Shown here: positions 1-10,212 of the stretch, in pieces
How the letters are laid out: every line of letters starts with the position of its first letter
How positions within the stretch are numbered: position 1 is the stretch's first letter
NCBI GenBank assembly: GCA_029941885.1
Contig: JAPYTP010000046.1
Location: forward strand, 1 to 35,308
Direction: 5' to 3'
DNA length: 35,308 nt
Source of the DNA: Myxococcota bacterium
Lineage (GTDB): Bacteria > Myxococcota_A > UBA9160 > UBA4427
Translations under genes and position numbers: made by a program
Notes under the pieces: model-generated
What the model was told of the DNA's origin: nothing
Database searches by the model: none
What the model saw: only the letters and a program-made list of their open reading frames with translations

Positions 1-2
1 AC

Positions 3-581
3 CACCGCCGCGGCTTCAAGTTCTCGACCTACGCGGTGTGGTGGATCCGACAGGCGCTCGTGCGTGCGATCCAGAATCACTCGCGAACGATCCGGCTACC
101 CTCCCATGTACACGACCGGCTGCAGCGAAGCCAGCGCGTGCGCGCGGAACTGACGGGCAAGCTCGGCCGCGAGCCGACCCCGGCAGAGCTGGCTCCCGCG
201 CTGGGAACGGATACCGATTCGCTCGAAGCCCTCGACCGACTCTCCCGCGAGGCCATCTCGCTCGAGTCGAACGTCGCAGGAACGGAGAAGAGACTCGAGG
301 ACTTCGTCCCCGATGCCATGGCCGATCGGCCCGACGGTGGGATCGATGACGACCGGATGCGCATGGGCGTGGGCTCGCTGATCGGCAGCCTCACCCCGCG
401 CGAGCAGCTGATCCTGCGCCTCCGCTACGGCCTCGGTGGCGAAGAGGAGCACACGCTCGAGCAGATTGGCCAGTCCCTGGGACTGTCTCGCGAACGCGTT
501 CGCCAACTCGAAGCGCGTGCCCTCAAGAAGCTTCGTGAAACCCAGCCAGCCCAGCGACTCCATCCGATCCTGGAGCCCTGA
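3..581 (+). CDS. RNA polymerase sigma-70 family factor (group 1/2), 5' end outside window
   Basis: C-terminal part of a primary-like sigma factor that directs RNA polymerase to promoters. The frame is open from base 3 and begins inside region 2.4, with a GFKFSTYAVWWIRQA stretch that contacts the -10 element. Region 3 follows (HVHDRLQRSQRVRAEL and onward). Region 4 near the end has LTPREQLILRLRYGLGG and the helix-turn-helix LGLSRERVRQLEARALKKL that reads the -35 element. The apparent GTG at base 36 lies inside region 2.4 and is not the true start. Regions 1 and 2.1-2.3 are missing, so RpoD, RpoS and RpoH-like members cannot be separated; the 'GLGGEEEHTLEQIG' form is typical of RpoD/RpoS. A perfect-stem hairpin lies 30 bases after the stop codon. 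Confidence 0.93.
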   Translation, partial: HRRGFKFSTYAVWWIRQALVRAIQNHSRTIRLPSHVHDRLQRSQRVRAELTGKLGREPTPAELAPALGTDTDSLEALDRLSREAISLESNVAGTEKRLEDFVPDAMADRPDGGIDDDRMRMGVGSLIGSLTPREQLILRLRYGLGGEEEHTLEQIGQSLGLSRERVRQLEARALKKLRETQPAQRLHPILEP

Positions 582-610
582 TTCGAGCCAATCACGCCAT
601 TCGAACTGCG

Positions 611-642
611 ACGCCCCCTCCCGCGACAGCGGCAGGGGGCGT
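611..642 (+). terminator. Rho-independent-like terminator after sigma factor gene
   Basis: Perfect 9-bp inverted repeat, ACGCCCCCT (611-619) and AGGGGGCGT (634-642), with a 14-base loop, 30 bases downstream of the sigma-factor stop. The stem is very GC-rich. The tail (TCTGCGTT) has only scattered T residues, so it is a strong hairpin with a weak U tract. Confidence 0.65.
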
Positions 643-689
643 TCTGCGTTGAGTTGCCCGCTCAGCGCGGGGCGTTGGTCCGTCGTTGC

Positions 690-1389
690 CGAAGGTTCAC
701 CTCCGCTCTTCGAGCGGCGGTGTGTCCCAGTCGCTCGAACGGCGTCGCGGCCACGACCGATAGTCCGCGATCCGAGTAGCGAACCACCCGCAAGGAAGGC
801 GTGAGCAGGTACAGCGGCCTATTCAGCGGATCGAGTTACATCGACCATCGATCTCGTGCACGAGCGGATCGATCTGGCGATTCGAATCGGACGCCCCCGA
901 AATCAGACCCACGTGCGGCGGCAGCTCTGTCCGATTCGTGGCCTGGTCGTCGCGGCACCGAGCTACCTCGACCACAGCGACCCGATCACGCGTCCGCGCG
1001 ACCTCGAAGGCCACAACTGCCTCGGGTACCGCGGCCCGACGGAGATCTGGCGCTTCCGCGATGGTCAGCGCATCGAGACGAGGGGAACGTTTCATGCCGA
1101 TAACGGTGACGCACTTCGTCACGCAGCTCTCGCCGGCCTGGGCCTCGTCTATTTGCCGAGTTTCCTGCTGGCAGACGACGTTCGCACCGAACGACTGACA
1201 CCCGTGCTGTCGGACTACGTTCACCCGGGATCATCGCTCTTCGCCGTCTATCCGGAGAGCCGCCATCTGTCGCCGAAGGTGCGAGCGATGATCGACTGGC
1301 TGGTCGAAGAGTTCGTGCCCGATCCCGCGTGGGATCGCGGTCTGTCCGTGGAAGGACTGCAGCCCGGGACACAATATCTCCGCCGCTAG
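690..1389 (+). pseudogene. LysR-family transcriptional regulator, N-terminally decayed
   Basis: Residues from about base 826 onward match the effector-binding domain of LysR regulators: 'DLVHERIDLAIRIG', 'LCPIRGLVVAAPSYL', 'DLEGHNCLGYRG', 'GLGLVYLPSFLLADD' and 'LSPKVRAMIDWLVEEF'. The frame is closed upstream by a TGA at 802-804, and no winged-helix domain of about 60 residues precedes it. In the same frame before that stop, bases 706-735 encode LFERRCVPVARTA, which resembles the end of the LysR helix-turn-helix region (LFxR...PVxLT). This suggests a gene that has lost its first part and some 40-50 internal codons. A product starting at 856 would have no DNA-binding domain. It could instead be a short functional protein, but the remnant argues for decay. 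The boundary at 690 is approximate. Confidence 0.6.
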
Positions 1390-1399
1390 GGCTTCCTCG

Positions 1400-2182
1400 T
1401 CAGGCAAGCGACCAGAAGAGAAATCCGCCGCCGGCGATCCAGCAATACCAGGACCAGTGGTGGAACAGGCTTCTTTCGAGCATTTTCACGAAGAGCGAGA
1501 TCGCGATCAGTCCCGAGACGAGTGCGGCGGTGGCCCCAATCAGAAGCATCGTCAGCTGTCCCGACCCAACGCCCTCGAGATCCGGAATCATGAGAATCGC
1601 GGCTCCCGTGATCGCGATGATTCCCATCAAGAAGGAGAATTCCGCGGCGGCGAGCGGGGCGACTCCGAGCGCGAGCGCCAGCGCCACGGTCGAACCGCTA
1701 CGAGAGATCCCCGGCAGGATCGCGAGAGCCTGTGCAAAACCGATCGCCAACGCGACACCCCACCCCGGCACGGCGGTCAGTGCGTTGTCGGCGGTCCATC
1801 GCGCGCTGAATACGATGCAGCCCGTCACGACCAATGCACAACCCACGAGCAGAGGGTTCGAGAACTGCGCCGCGATCCAGTCCTTCGCCGTCAGACCGAT
1901 CGCGACAGCGGGGAGGGTCGCAACAGCGAGCTTGCCGACGTATTCGAGGGTCTCCCGGTCCCCACCGAAGAAACCGACGACGATCGCCTGGATCCTTTCA
2001 CGATAGAAGAAGACGATCGCGACGAGGGTCGCGACGTGGACCGCGACCTCGAAGAGCAGCCCGCCTTCGTCCCTGCCCCCGAAGAGTGCCTGGAGCATCG
2101 CAAGGTGCCCGGAACTCGAGACCGGGAAGAACTCGGTCAACCCCTGCACCACGCCGAGCATCAGCGCTTCGATCGCATCCAC
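1400..2182 (-). CDS. uppP: Undecaprenyl-diphosphate phosphatase UppP/BacA
   Basis: Integral inner-membrane enzyme that dephosphorylates undecaprenyl pyrophosphate to recycle the lipid carrier for peptidoglycan and other envelope polymers; overexpression of family members gives bacitracin resistance. The 260-residue length is normal. The two signature motifs are present: GVVQGLTEFFPVSSSGHL at residues 10-27 and PGISRSG at 157-163, which form the active site. Most of the rest is hydrophobic helix. The start is a GTG preceded by an AGGAG ribosome-binding site about 8 bases upstream. It is divergent from thrH with about 130 bases between them. Confidence 0.96.
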   Translation of the reverse strand: MDAIEALMLGVVQGLTEFFPVSSSGHLAMLQALFGGRDEGGLLFEVAVHVATLVAIVFFYRERIQAIVVGFFGGDRETLEYVGKLAVATLPAVAIGLTAKDWIAAQFSNPLLVGCALVVTGCIVFSARWTADNALTAVPGWGVALAIGFAQALAILPGISRSGSTVALALALGVAPLAAAEFSFLMGIIAITGAAILMIPDLEGVGSGQLTMLLIGATAALVSGLIAISLFVKMLERSLFHHWSWYCWIAGGGFLFWSLA

Positions 2183-2312
2183 TTCGGGCTCCTGGTCGTC
2201 GCGCGGTGCACGCGGTCTCGCCGTTTGGTCTGGGGGGCCTTCAGCCTACCGAATCGGTCTCTCGACGGACGGGCTCAAGCGGATTTGTCTACGGATTGCT
2301 AAACCCCGGCTC

Positions 2313-2924
2313 ATGGAAATCGCATGTCTCGACCTGGAAGGTGTCCTCATCCCGGAAGTCTGGATCAATTTCGCCGAGCGGACCGGAATCGAAGCGTTGA
2401 AAGCGACGACGCGAGACATCCCCGATTACGATCAGTTGATGACCCAGCGCCTCGCGATTCTGCGCGAGCACCAGCTCGGCATCAAGGATATCCAGGACGT
2501 CATCGATGGAATGGATCCGCTGCCGGGCGCCTCGGAGGCCCTCGACTGGCTGCGTGAGCGTTTCCAGGTCGTGATCCTCTCGGACACCTTCTACGAGTTC
2601 GCCGAACCCTTCATGCGCAAGCTCGGCTGGCCGACGATTCTCTGCCACAAGCTCGAAATCGACGATTCGGGCATGATCACGGACTACAAGATTCGCCAGC
2701 CCGACCCGAAACGCGCGTCGGTCAAGGCCTTCCACTCGCTCAAATACCGCACGATCGCGACCGGCGACTCGTATAACGACACGACGATGCTGGCCGAGGC
2801 CGACGCCGGAATCCTGTTCTGCCCCCCACAGAACGTGATCGACGAATTCCCGCAATTTCCCGTCGCAACCAGCTACGAAGCGCTGCAGGTCGAGTTCGCA
2901 AGAGCCTCGTTGCGGGACCTGTGA
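2313..2924 (+). CDS. thrH: ThrH: phosphoserine phosphatase / homoserine phosphotransferase
   Basis: HAD-superfamily enzyme of the ThrH type. In Pseudomonas this protein dephosphorylates phosphoserine and can pass the phosphate to homoserine, linking serine and threonine synthesis. The 203 residues match the family length. Visible motifs are DLEGVL (residues 7-12, with the ThrH-type Asp7 nucleophile and a Glu in place of the second Asp), Ser90 in LSDTF, Lys133 in DPKR and GDSYND (151-156). ThrH differs from SerB in exactly this DLEGVL motif, which supports the assignment. No strong Shine-Dalgarno site is visible before the ATG. It stands alone, divergent from uppP and convergent with the dioxygenase gene. 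Confidence 0.92.
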   Translation: MEIACLDLEGVLIPEVWINFAERTGIEALKATTRDIPDYDQLMTQRLAILREHQLGIKDIQDVIDGMDPLPGASEALDWLRERFQVVILSDTFYEFAEPFMRKLGWPTILCHKLEIDDSGMITDYKIRQPDPKRASVKAFHSLKYRTIATGDSYNDTTMLAEADAGILFCPPQNVIDEFPQFPVATSYEALQVEFARASLRDL

Positions 2925-2955
2925 ACCCGGACGAGCGATTCCCGATCGGTACACG

Positions 2956-2996
2956 GTTCGGTCGGTCGACACGCGTCCGATTGCCTCGACCGGAAC
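2956..2996. terminator. Possible bidirectional terminator between convergent genes
   Basis: The 90-base gap between two convergent stop codons holds an inverted repeat: CGGTCGA (2963-2969) and TCGACCG (2986-2992), extended by GTTC (2956-2959) and GAAC (2993-2996) with a small bulge. A second short perfect hairpin, AGGGC-GCTT-GCCCT (2998-3011), sits next to the minus-strand stop. Neither has a clear T run, so the function is inferred from position. Confidence 0.4.
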
Positions 2997-3014
2997 GAGG
3001 GCGCTTGCCCTAGC

Positions 3015-3848
3015 CTAACGCGCGTGGAGCGAGAAGTTGCGCGTCTCGTCCATCTTGAACATCGGATTGTCCGCTGGCTGATAGGTCAGGACGATCGCGC
3101 GTCGGGCGCGGTCCGACTCGTTTGGTTCGCTGCCGTGGACGGTGTGCGCATCGAAGATGACGACACTGCCCGCCGGCACTTCCGCGAGCCATTCTGCGCT
3201 CTCGTCGAAGTGATTCGGATCCGTAAAGAGAGGCCCCAGCGCCGTTCCGTCGTCGAGGCCCGGCAGGAAACCCTTCCTGTGGCTGCCCCGAACGAGCCGA
3301 AAACAACCATTCTCACGGTCCGCGTCATCGAGCGTAATCATGATGTTCGACAGCCGGTCGCAGTGGTCACAGACGTGACTCCAATAGGGCGAGTCCTGAT
3401 GCCATCGAAACCCGGAGCCCTCTCGCGGCCGCTTCAGATTGATCTTGTCCGTCCAGAGGGCGACCCGATCTGCTTGGAACACACCGCAGACGGGAACCAC
3501 CAGCCGGGGGTCCTCGACGAAAGCGTCGAAGACGGGATCGAGATGGTGGAAGGGCTCGATCACGCGAATCGTCTGCGACCCCTCCCCGTGTTCGAATTGG
3601 ACGGTCGCGTCGGCAGCCTCGACATAGCGATTCCCGTCGACCCGGTAGTCGTCGGAGGCCGGCGCAATCGCTCGCGTCACCAACGAGGCTTTTGCATCCG
3701 AGGCCTTCGCCGCCCGAACCGCAACCCGCTCCGCGGCCTCGCGGATCGGCACGAGATCCGCCTCGTCGAATACCGATTTCCGAACGAGGAAGCCCTCGTC
3801 CAGATATCGTTCTCGCTCCGCCGACGTCAGTTCGAGTGACTCTCCCAT
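3015..3848 (-). CDS. Phytanoyl-CoA dioxygenase (PhyH) family protein
   Basis: Probable Fe(II)/2-oxoglutarate-dependent oxygenase of the PhyH family, with substrate unknown. The 277-residue protein shows the metal-binding facial triad: His150 and Asp152 in WHQDSPYW, and His238 in FDAHTVHGSEPN. Arg250 in DRARRAIVLTYQ is a candidate 2-oxoglutarate ligand. LVRGSHRKGFLP (about 185-196) is also typical. The ATG lies 10 bases after the typA stop on the same strand, so the two are probably co-transcribed, although no functional link is evident. Family members act on lipids, small metabolites and antibiotics, so a specific reaction should not be assumed. Confidence 0.88.
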   Translation of the reverse strand: MGESLELTSAERERYLDEGFLVRKSVFDEADLVPIREAAERVAVRAAKASDAKASLVTRAIAPASDDYRVDGNRYVEAADATVQFEHGEGSQTIRVIEPFHHLDPVFDAFVEDPRLVVPVCGVFQADRVALWTDKINLKRPREGSGFRWHQDSPYWSHVCDHCDRLSNIMITLDDADRENGCFRLVRGSHRKGFLPGLDDGTALGPLFTDPNHFDESAEWLAEVPAGSVVIFDAHTVHGSEPNESDRARRAIVLTYQPADNPMFKMDETRNFSLHAR

Positions 3849-3858
3849 CTCTTGATCG

Positions 3859-5679
<1,821 letters not shown>

Positions 5680-5987
5680 GGGGGGTCTCGTTTGTCGTTC
5701 CGGAGCGGGGCTCCGTGGATCAAGGGGCGTCGGCGGGTGCAATTCCGTTTGAGTCGCGGCCGCCTGCCAAGACGGTCGCGGAGATCACCGCCAGAAAAAA
5801 GTCTGTATGGGGAACCATGGCCCCACCTCATCCGGGCTCGAATCAGGCTTGGGGCGCGCGCAACTTAGCGCAAACACAGCGGAAAGCCCGTTTTGACCAA
5901 ACTTTCACAGGCCCCGCGCTGCCGCTCGCCGATGCAATCCGTAGGCTCCCGCCACCCCCGAACGAATTCGATCACGGAGACACCCGC
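5680..5987. other. Divergent intergenic region typA / desaturase
   Basis: About 308 bases between the typA ATG and the preferred GTG of the desaturase. The plus-strand frame of the desaturase is open through all of it but encodes a proline-rich, low-quality sequence with no family match, so it is treated as non-coding. It must hold both promoters. Visible elements are a small inverted repeat, TGGGG (5808-5812) and CCCCA (5821-5825), and a TTGACC at 5893-5898 without a good -10 partner. Nothing else recognisable was seen. Confidence 0.5.
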
Positions 5988-6884
5988 GTGAGCGAGACAT
6001 CGATCCGTCCCAGCCGCGAAATCCCCGAAGGCAGTCAGGCGGAAGGTTACTGGCAGCGGCACCAGCGACACCTCTCCGCCGGCCTCTATTGGACCATCCA
6101 CGCGGGCTGCCTGGTCGCGCTCTACACGGGCGTGGGCGCCTTCGAGATCGCCCTTTGCCTCGGCCTGTTCTGGATTCGTCTGTTCGGCATCACGGGAGGC
6201 TACCACCGCTACTTCGCGCACAAGACCTACAAGACCAGCCGGACCTTTCAATTCCTGCTGGCGGTCCTGGGCTGCGCGGCGGTCCAGAAGGGGCCACTGT
6301 GGTGGGCGGGCGGCCATCGCAGACATCATCGCTACTCAGACCAGGAGGGTGATCTCCACTCTCCCCGAAAGGGATTCTGGTGGGCCCACCAATCCTGGAT
6401 CTTCTCCGGAGAGTTCGAGGAGACCGAGGTCGAACGAATTCGTGATTTTACGGCCTATCCGGAGCTGCTGTGGCTGAACCGATGGCACATCGTCGTGCCC
6501 ATCGCCCTCGCGCTCGGATGTTATGCCGTCGACGGCCTGGCCGGGCTCGTCTGGGGTTTCTGCATCTCGACGACGCTGCTCTGGCACTCGACGTATACGA
6601 TCAATTCGCTCGCCCATCGCTGGGGGAGCCAGCGCTACGAGACCGGGGACGACAGCCGAAACAACTTCTGGCTCGCGCTGCTCACTCTTGGCGAGGGGTG
6701 GCACAACAACCACCACCACTACATGGCCGCTGCTCGACAGGGATTCTTCTGGTGGGAGATCGACATCACCTACTACCTGCTACGCGGGTTGCAGCGTGTC
6801 GGTCTGATCTGGGACGTCCGGGAGCCGCCCGCATCGGCGGTGCGGCCAGGAACACGCGACAGCGAAACACGGCTGGCGGCCTAG
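5988..6884 (+). CDS. Membrane fatty acyl (delta-9 type) desaturase
   Basis: Integral-membrane di-iron desaturase of the acyl-CoA/acyl-lipid delta-9 class, which introduces a double bond into saturated acyl chains and so controls membrane fluidity. The three histidine boxes are present: HRYFAH (residues 73-78), HRRHH (110-114) and HNNHH (239-243), plus the NSLAH motif near 206-210. Hydrophobic segments lie around 35-70, 85-100 and 165-200. The GTG at 5988 is preferred because GGAG sits 8 bases upstream and the 298-residue product fits the family; the open frame upstream is not conserved-looking. Its stop overlaps that of the convergent downstream gene in a shared CTAG. Confidence 0.94.
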   Translation: MSETSIRPSREIPEGSQAEGYWQRHQRHLSAGLYWTIHAGCLVALYTGVGAFEIALCLGLFWIRLFGITGGYHRYFAHKTYKTSRTFQFLLAVLGCAAVQKGPLWWAGGHRRHHRYSDQEGDLHSPRKGFWWAHQSWIFSGEFEETEVERIRDFTAYPELLWLNRWHIVVPIALALGCYAVDGLAGLVWGFCISTTLLWHSTYTINSLAHRWGSQRYETGDDSRNNFWLALLTLGEGWHNNHHHYMAAARQGFFWWEIDITYYLLRGLQRVGLIWDVREPPASAVRPGTRDSETRLAA

Positions 6885-7522
6885 CCACCGATCGGGAAGA
6901 CCATCTCCACCCGGGTTCGGTCCGACCCCTCCTTCGAGCACCGGAGCGCGTCGACGCGGCCCCCCGCCCGGCCGACGAGTTCCCGGGCGATCGCAAGCGC
7001 AAGCGGGCGCCCTCGATACGCGGCTTCCGCGGAGAGATCCTCTTCCTCTCCGTCGTCCTCGAGGATGAGCGCCGTCGCGCCTTCCCTCGATTCAAGGGCA
7101 ATCAGAACCGACGCGCGGCCTCCAGCGTGCGCGATTGTCGCCCCCACCAGGGCAATCAGCAGGGGATGGAGCCACTCGAGCGCGGGGGCTGCGAGCCCGT
7201 CGTCGGCAAGCGGCTCGAGTTCGACCCGCACACCGCGCGTCCCCTCGTCTCCGATCTGCTGGAGGACTCGCCCGAGCAGGCTCGACCAAGGCTCGCCCCT
7301 CGAAGCGCGCCAATCCTCTGAGAGAAGGGGGCGCAGCAGCGTCAGCAGCGGGCCCGATCGACCGGCCATCTCATCGATGGCGATCGACGCTTCGGCCAAG
7401 GAACGGGCGTCGAGTTCCTCGTCGATCAGATGCGCCTGAAGGCGAATCCCACCGAGGTGATTTCCAATTTCATGTGCGATCGCAAAGGCGAGTCCGACCG
7501 GCGTTTCCTTGAACTCACCCAT
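6881..7522 (-). CDS. Small degenerate histidine-kinase-like protein (ChpT-like phosphotransferase or pseudokinase)
   Basis: A soluble protein of 213 residues with the shape of the catalytic core of a histidine kinase but no sensor or membrane domain. The N terminus has a good H-box, AFAIAHEIGNHLGGI, with candidate phospho-acceptor His17. The C-terminal half resembles a HATPase fold but is eroded. The N-box Asn is absent (LLIALVGATIAHAGG), the G1 box keeps only an acidic EDDG, and the G2 glycines are replaced (GRPLALAIARELV). This combination is known from ChpT-type histidine phosphotransferases. The ATG at 7522 is chosen because GAGGGG lies about 7-8 bases upstream; a TTG six bases earlier is less likely. 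Divergent from the ferredoxin-PP2C pair. It could also be a weakly active orphan kinase. Confidence 0.68.
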   Translation of the reverse strand: MGEFKETPVGLAFAIAHEIGNHLGGIRLQAHLIDEELDARSLAEASIAIDEMAGRSGPLLTLLRPLLSEDWRASRGEPWSSLLGRVLQQIGDEGTRGVRVELEPLADDGLAAPALEWLHPLLIALVGATIAHAGGRASVLIALESREGATALILEDDGEEEDLSAEAAYRGRPLALAIARELVGRAGGRVDALRCSKEGSDRTRVEMVFPIGG

Positions 7523-7653
7523 TCGCAATCCCCTCGAGCCCGAGTCGAACCGGGTTCACGCAAAGAGAATAGAGTTTCGCGCCACACTTGCGAGCGCCAA
7601 AGCGCATTCGAAAGATGTACCATGGGGTGCCCCCACCGCCTGAAACGAGCCCC

Positions 7654-8061
7654 ATGTCCAAAGACGCGCCGGCCACCCAACGCCTCGAGCGAATCGCTGC
7701 CAAACTTCGTCTCCGTGACTACAAGCGCCACATCTTCCTCTGCACCGGCGGCGACTGTGCGCCCGAGGAAGAGCAGCTGAAGGCCTGGAAATTCCTGAAG
7801 AGGCGTCTCGCGGAACTGGGCCTCGTGGACGAAGAGGGCGCCGTGTTCCGCTCCAAGGCCGATTGTCTTCGCGTGTGCACGGAGGGCCCGGTTGCGGTCG
7901 TGTATCCGGAGGGGACCTGGTATCGACACTGCGATGAGGAGAGCCTCGAACGGATCATCCAGGAGCACCTGATCGGTGGTCGACCCGTGCATGAATTGAC
8001 GATCGCGGCGAACGAAGTCTGCGGTACGGGGCGCTCCGCTCCCTCATCGGAAGAGGCCTAG
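7654..8061 (+). CDS. Thioredoxin-like [2Fe-2S] ferredoxin domain protein
   Basis: Small (135-residue) protein of the thioredoxin-fold [2Fe-2S] ferredoxin family, related to the NuoE C-terminal domain and to stand-alone (2Fe-2S) ferredoxins. Four cysteines are placed as expected for the cluster: Cys30 and Cys35 in FLCTGGDC, Cys71 and Cys75 in DCLRVC, followed by the typical [14 protein letters not shown] strand. It probably carries electrons, or senses redox state; no partner oxidoreductase is adjacent. The ATG at 7654 is favoured because the family begins near '[10 protein letters not shown]'; an in-frame ATG at 7615 would add 13 unremarkable residues. The ribosome-binding site is weak. The PP2C gene starts 6 bases after its stop, implying one transcript. 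Confidence 0.88.
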   Translation: MSKDAPATQRLERIAAKLRLRDYKRHIFLCTGGDCAPEEEQLKAWKFLKRRLAELGLVDEEGAVFRSKADCLRVCTEGPVAVVYPEGTWYRHCDEESLERIIQEHLIGGRPVHELTIAANEVCGTGRSAPSSEEA

Positions 8062-8067
8062 TCATCG

Positions 8068-8904
8068 ATGCAGACCGCTTTCCTGCGTGGTCGCGACCAC
8101 CATCAGATCGGATGTCTCGAACTCGAGGGGCTGGGGAGCGCTGCGATCGGGCTCTCACGTGGCGGCGCCCGAAAGACCTATTCTCATACGGACCCCAACG
8201 AGGACTGTGTCGCCTTCGCCCTCGGCGACGGCGGACAGCTCGTCATTGCGGCCGACGGCCACCACGGGGAACTCGGCTCGGAGGCCGCGATCGAAGCGAT
8301 CTTCGATCAGTTCGCGAGCCTGTGGACGGCCTCCTCGGCGCCCTTCAGAGGGGAGGCCGCCTGGCGCCAGCAGGGAATCGACGCACTGATCGCCAGCAAT
8401 CGCGCCATCCTCGAGATCGCGGGAAGGAATCAGCTTCCGCCCGCTCCGACCACCTTCGTCCTCGCCTTGCTGCGGCCCGCAGACAACCTGTTCCTGCATC
8501 TCTCCGTCGGCGACAGCCATCTCTTCACGGTCGATCGCGGGACTGCGGTCGAATTGGGGGGGCGAAATTCCGATTGGAAGTTCACTCCCTTTCTCGGGTA
8601 CGAGGAAGCCCGCGCCGAGACCATCGAGCAGTACTCGAGGATCGGGGTGCGCAGTCTCACCGATGTGCGTGCGGTCGTGCTCGCCACGGATGGCCTCTCG
8701 GAGCCGGGGATCGGTGTCGAGGATCCCGCCCGGGTCGTCAGCGCCGCCGCCTCCCGGGCGGAACTCGAGTCGCCGGCGGACCGTCGAGCGGTCGATACCT
8801 GCCGCGAAGTCGTGGAGATCACCCTGCGAGCGCAGCGCGACCACAAGGCGGGGGACAACATCGGCTGCTCGGTGCTTTGGCTCGATCACAAGACAGAGAC
8901 GTGA
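8068..8904 (+). CDS. PP2C-type (PPM) serine/threonine protein phosphatase
   Basis: Metal-dependent protein phosphatase of 278 residues. PPM motifs appear in order: NED (residues 44-46), AADGHHGELGSEAA (61-74, the metal-binding Asp), SVGDSHLF (146-153), VVLATDGLSE (203-212, second metal Asp) and DNIGCSVLW (263-271, last metal Asp with Asn). It should remove phosphate from Ser/Thr of a partner protein in the cytoplasm; no kinase or anti-sigma partner is encoded nearby. It lies 6 bases after the ferredoxin gene, so the two are likely co-expressed. There is no transmembrane segment. The stop is separated by 34 bases from that of the convergent flavoprotein gene. Confidence 0.9.
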   Translation: MQTAFLRGRDHHQIGCLELEGLGSAAIGLSRGGARKTYSHTDPNEDCVAFALGDGGQLVIAADGHHGELGSEAAIEAIFDQFASLWTASSAPFRGEAAWRQQGIDALIASNRAILEIAGRNQLPPAPTTFVLALLRPADNLFLHLSVGDSHLFTVDRGTAVELGGRNSDWKFTPFLGYEEARAETIEQYSRIGVRSLTDVRAVVLATDGLSEPGIGVEDPARVVSAAASRAELESPADRRAVDTCREVVEITLRAQRDHKAGDNIGCSVLWLDHKTET

Positions 8905-8938
8905 GATCCCGACTGATACTCATCGAGAATCGCCAACG

Positions 8939-10114
8939 CTAGACCGACCCCCAGCTCGAGACGCGCTCGGCGAGAGCAAGAGCGGCAGTCAGCCCGGGCG
9001 ATTCGATTCCGATGCAAGCGACAAAGCCCGGCACGCCGTACTCGGAAGTTTCTTCGACGACGAAGTCTCGGAAACTCTCTCCCGGGCCCGCGAGTCTCGG
9101 GCGAATCCCTGCGTAGTCCGGCACGAAACCGGCTTCGGCGAGTGACGGCCAGTAGCGCGAAGCCGCTTCGCGAAAGACTGTGGATTTCAGGGGATCGACT
9201 CGGTAGTCGTATTCCGGGTCGTGACCCGCCGCGGAACCGGAGTCGGTCGCCGGGATGTACTCCGCGTCGGGCCCAAATCGGACTCGACCCGCGAGGTCGA
9301 GGGTCGCGTGAATTCCTAGACCGGCCTGTTGAGGCACCGGGTAGATCAGATGGTTGGGTGGATCTGGCATCGCGGGCGCGAGCGCGAAGTAGTCGCCCTT
9401 GCACGGATGCTGACGCCAGCCGAGGCGATCGATGGGCAACCCTGCCAACTCCGCGACACGATCGGCGTCGAGCCCTGCCGCATCGATCACCCACCCCGCA
9501 TCCACACGCTCCACCGCCCCCTCGTCCCCTCGAACCTCGACCCGCCAGCCGTGAGAGCACGGCACGAGCGCTTCGACCTTTCGCGACAGAGCCAGGACGG
9601 CGCCCGCGGATTCGGCCTCGGCGAGCAGGGAAAGACAGAGTGCCTGTCCATCGACGATACCCGAATCCGGCGAGTACAGGGCCGCGCGAGCCGCGATGCC
9701 GGGTTCGAGCACCGAACTCTCCGCGCGATCGATCAGGTCCAGACGCTCCACGCCATTCGCTCTTCCCCGCTCGAGCAGCTCCTCGAGGACCGCTTCCTCA
9801 CCCGCGGCCGTTGCGACGATCAACTTACCGAGTCGACGATGCGCAACCCGCTTCTCTTCGCACCAGTCATACAGGAGTCGGCGCCCTTCCACGCACGACC
9901 GGGCCTTCAGACTCGACGGGGGATAGTAGATTCCAGCATGGATCACTTCGCTGTTTCGGCTTGTGATCCCGCGTGCGATTCCCGCTTCGCGCTCGATGAT
10001 CAGGACCGTGCGGCCCTGCCGAGCGAGTCTCGCAGCGATCGCGAGTCCGATCACGCCCGCTCCGATCACGATGATCTCGAAGCCCGCCTCGGGTCGCTGC
10101 GAATCGGATTGCAT
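8939..10114 (-). CDS. FAD-dependent oxidoreductase, L-2-hydroxyglutarate oxidase-like
   Basis: Flavoprotein of the DAO superfamily. The FAD-binding Rossmann motif VIGAGVIGLAIAARLA lies near the N terminus, followed by the IERE ribose-binding acidic end. The segment ITSRNSEVIHAGIYYPPSSLKARSCVEGRRLLYDWC is characteristic of L-2-hydroxyglutarate oxidases/dehydrogenases (LhgO/L2HGDH), as are CKGDYFAL and LIYPVPQQAGLGIHATLDLAGRVRFGPD-type stretches. The likely reaction is oxidation of L-2-hydroxyglutarate to 2-oxoglutarate, passing electrons to oxygen or the quinone pool; related 2-hydroxy acids remain possible. The ATG at 10114 is preferred to the GTG at 10123 because GAGGGG lies 8 bases before it. 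No dedicated partner gene is adjacent. Confidence 0.88.
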   Translation of the reverse strand: MQSDSQRPEAGFEIIVIGAGVIGLAIAARLARQGRTVLIIEREAGIARGITSRNSEVIHAGIYYPPSSLKARSCVEGRRLLYDWCEEKRVAHRRLGKLIVATAAGEEAVLEELLERGRANGVERLDLIDRAESSVLEPGIAARAALYSPDSGIVDGQALCLSLLAEAESAGAVLALSRKVEALVPCSHGWRVEVRGDEGAVERVDAGWVIDAAGLDADRVAELAGLPIDRLGWRQHPCKGDYFALAPAMPDPPNHLIYPVPQQAGLGIHATLDLAGRVRFGPDAEYIPATDSGSAAGHDPEYDYRVDPLKSTVFREAASRYWPSLAEAGFVPDYAGIRPRLAGPGESFRDFVVEETSEYGVPGFVACIGIESPGLTAALALAERVSSWGSV

Positions 10115-10212
10115 GTCGACCACCCCTCGGTCGGATCAGTGGAACGCGTCACCGGCCCGAATAACGAAGCGCTCTGCGGCCGCCACGAGCATCAAGTTTG
10201 GACTTGCATCCG

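Noticed and set aside
1457..2302. 281-codon open frame on the plus strand opposite uppP
   Set aside because: Very high Arg/Asp/Glu content and no family features; uppP has both signature motifs and a ribosome-binding site.
5715..5987. 91-residue N-terminal extension of the desaturase from an upstream start
   Set aside because: Proline-rich, without family similarity; the GTG at 5988 has a well-placed GGAG and gives the normal length.
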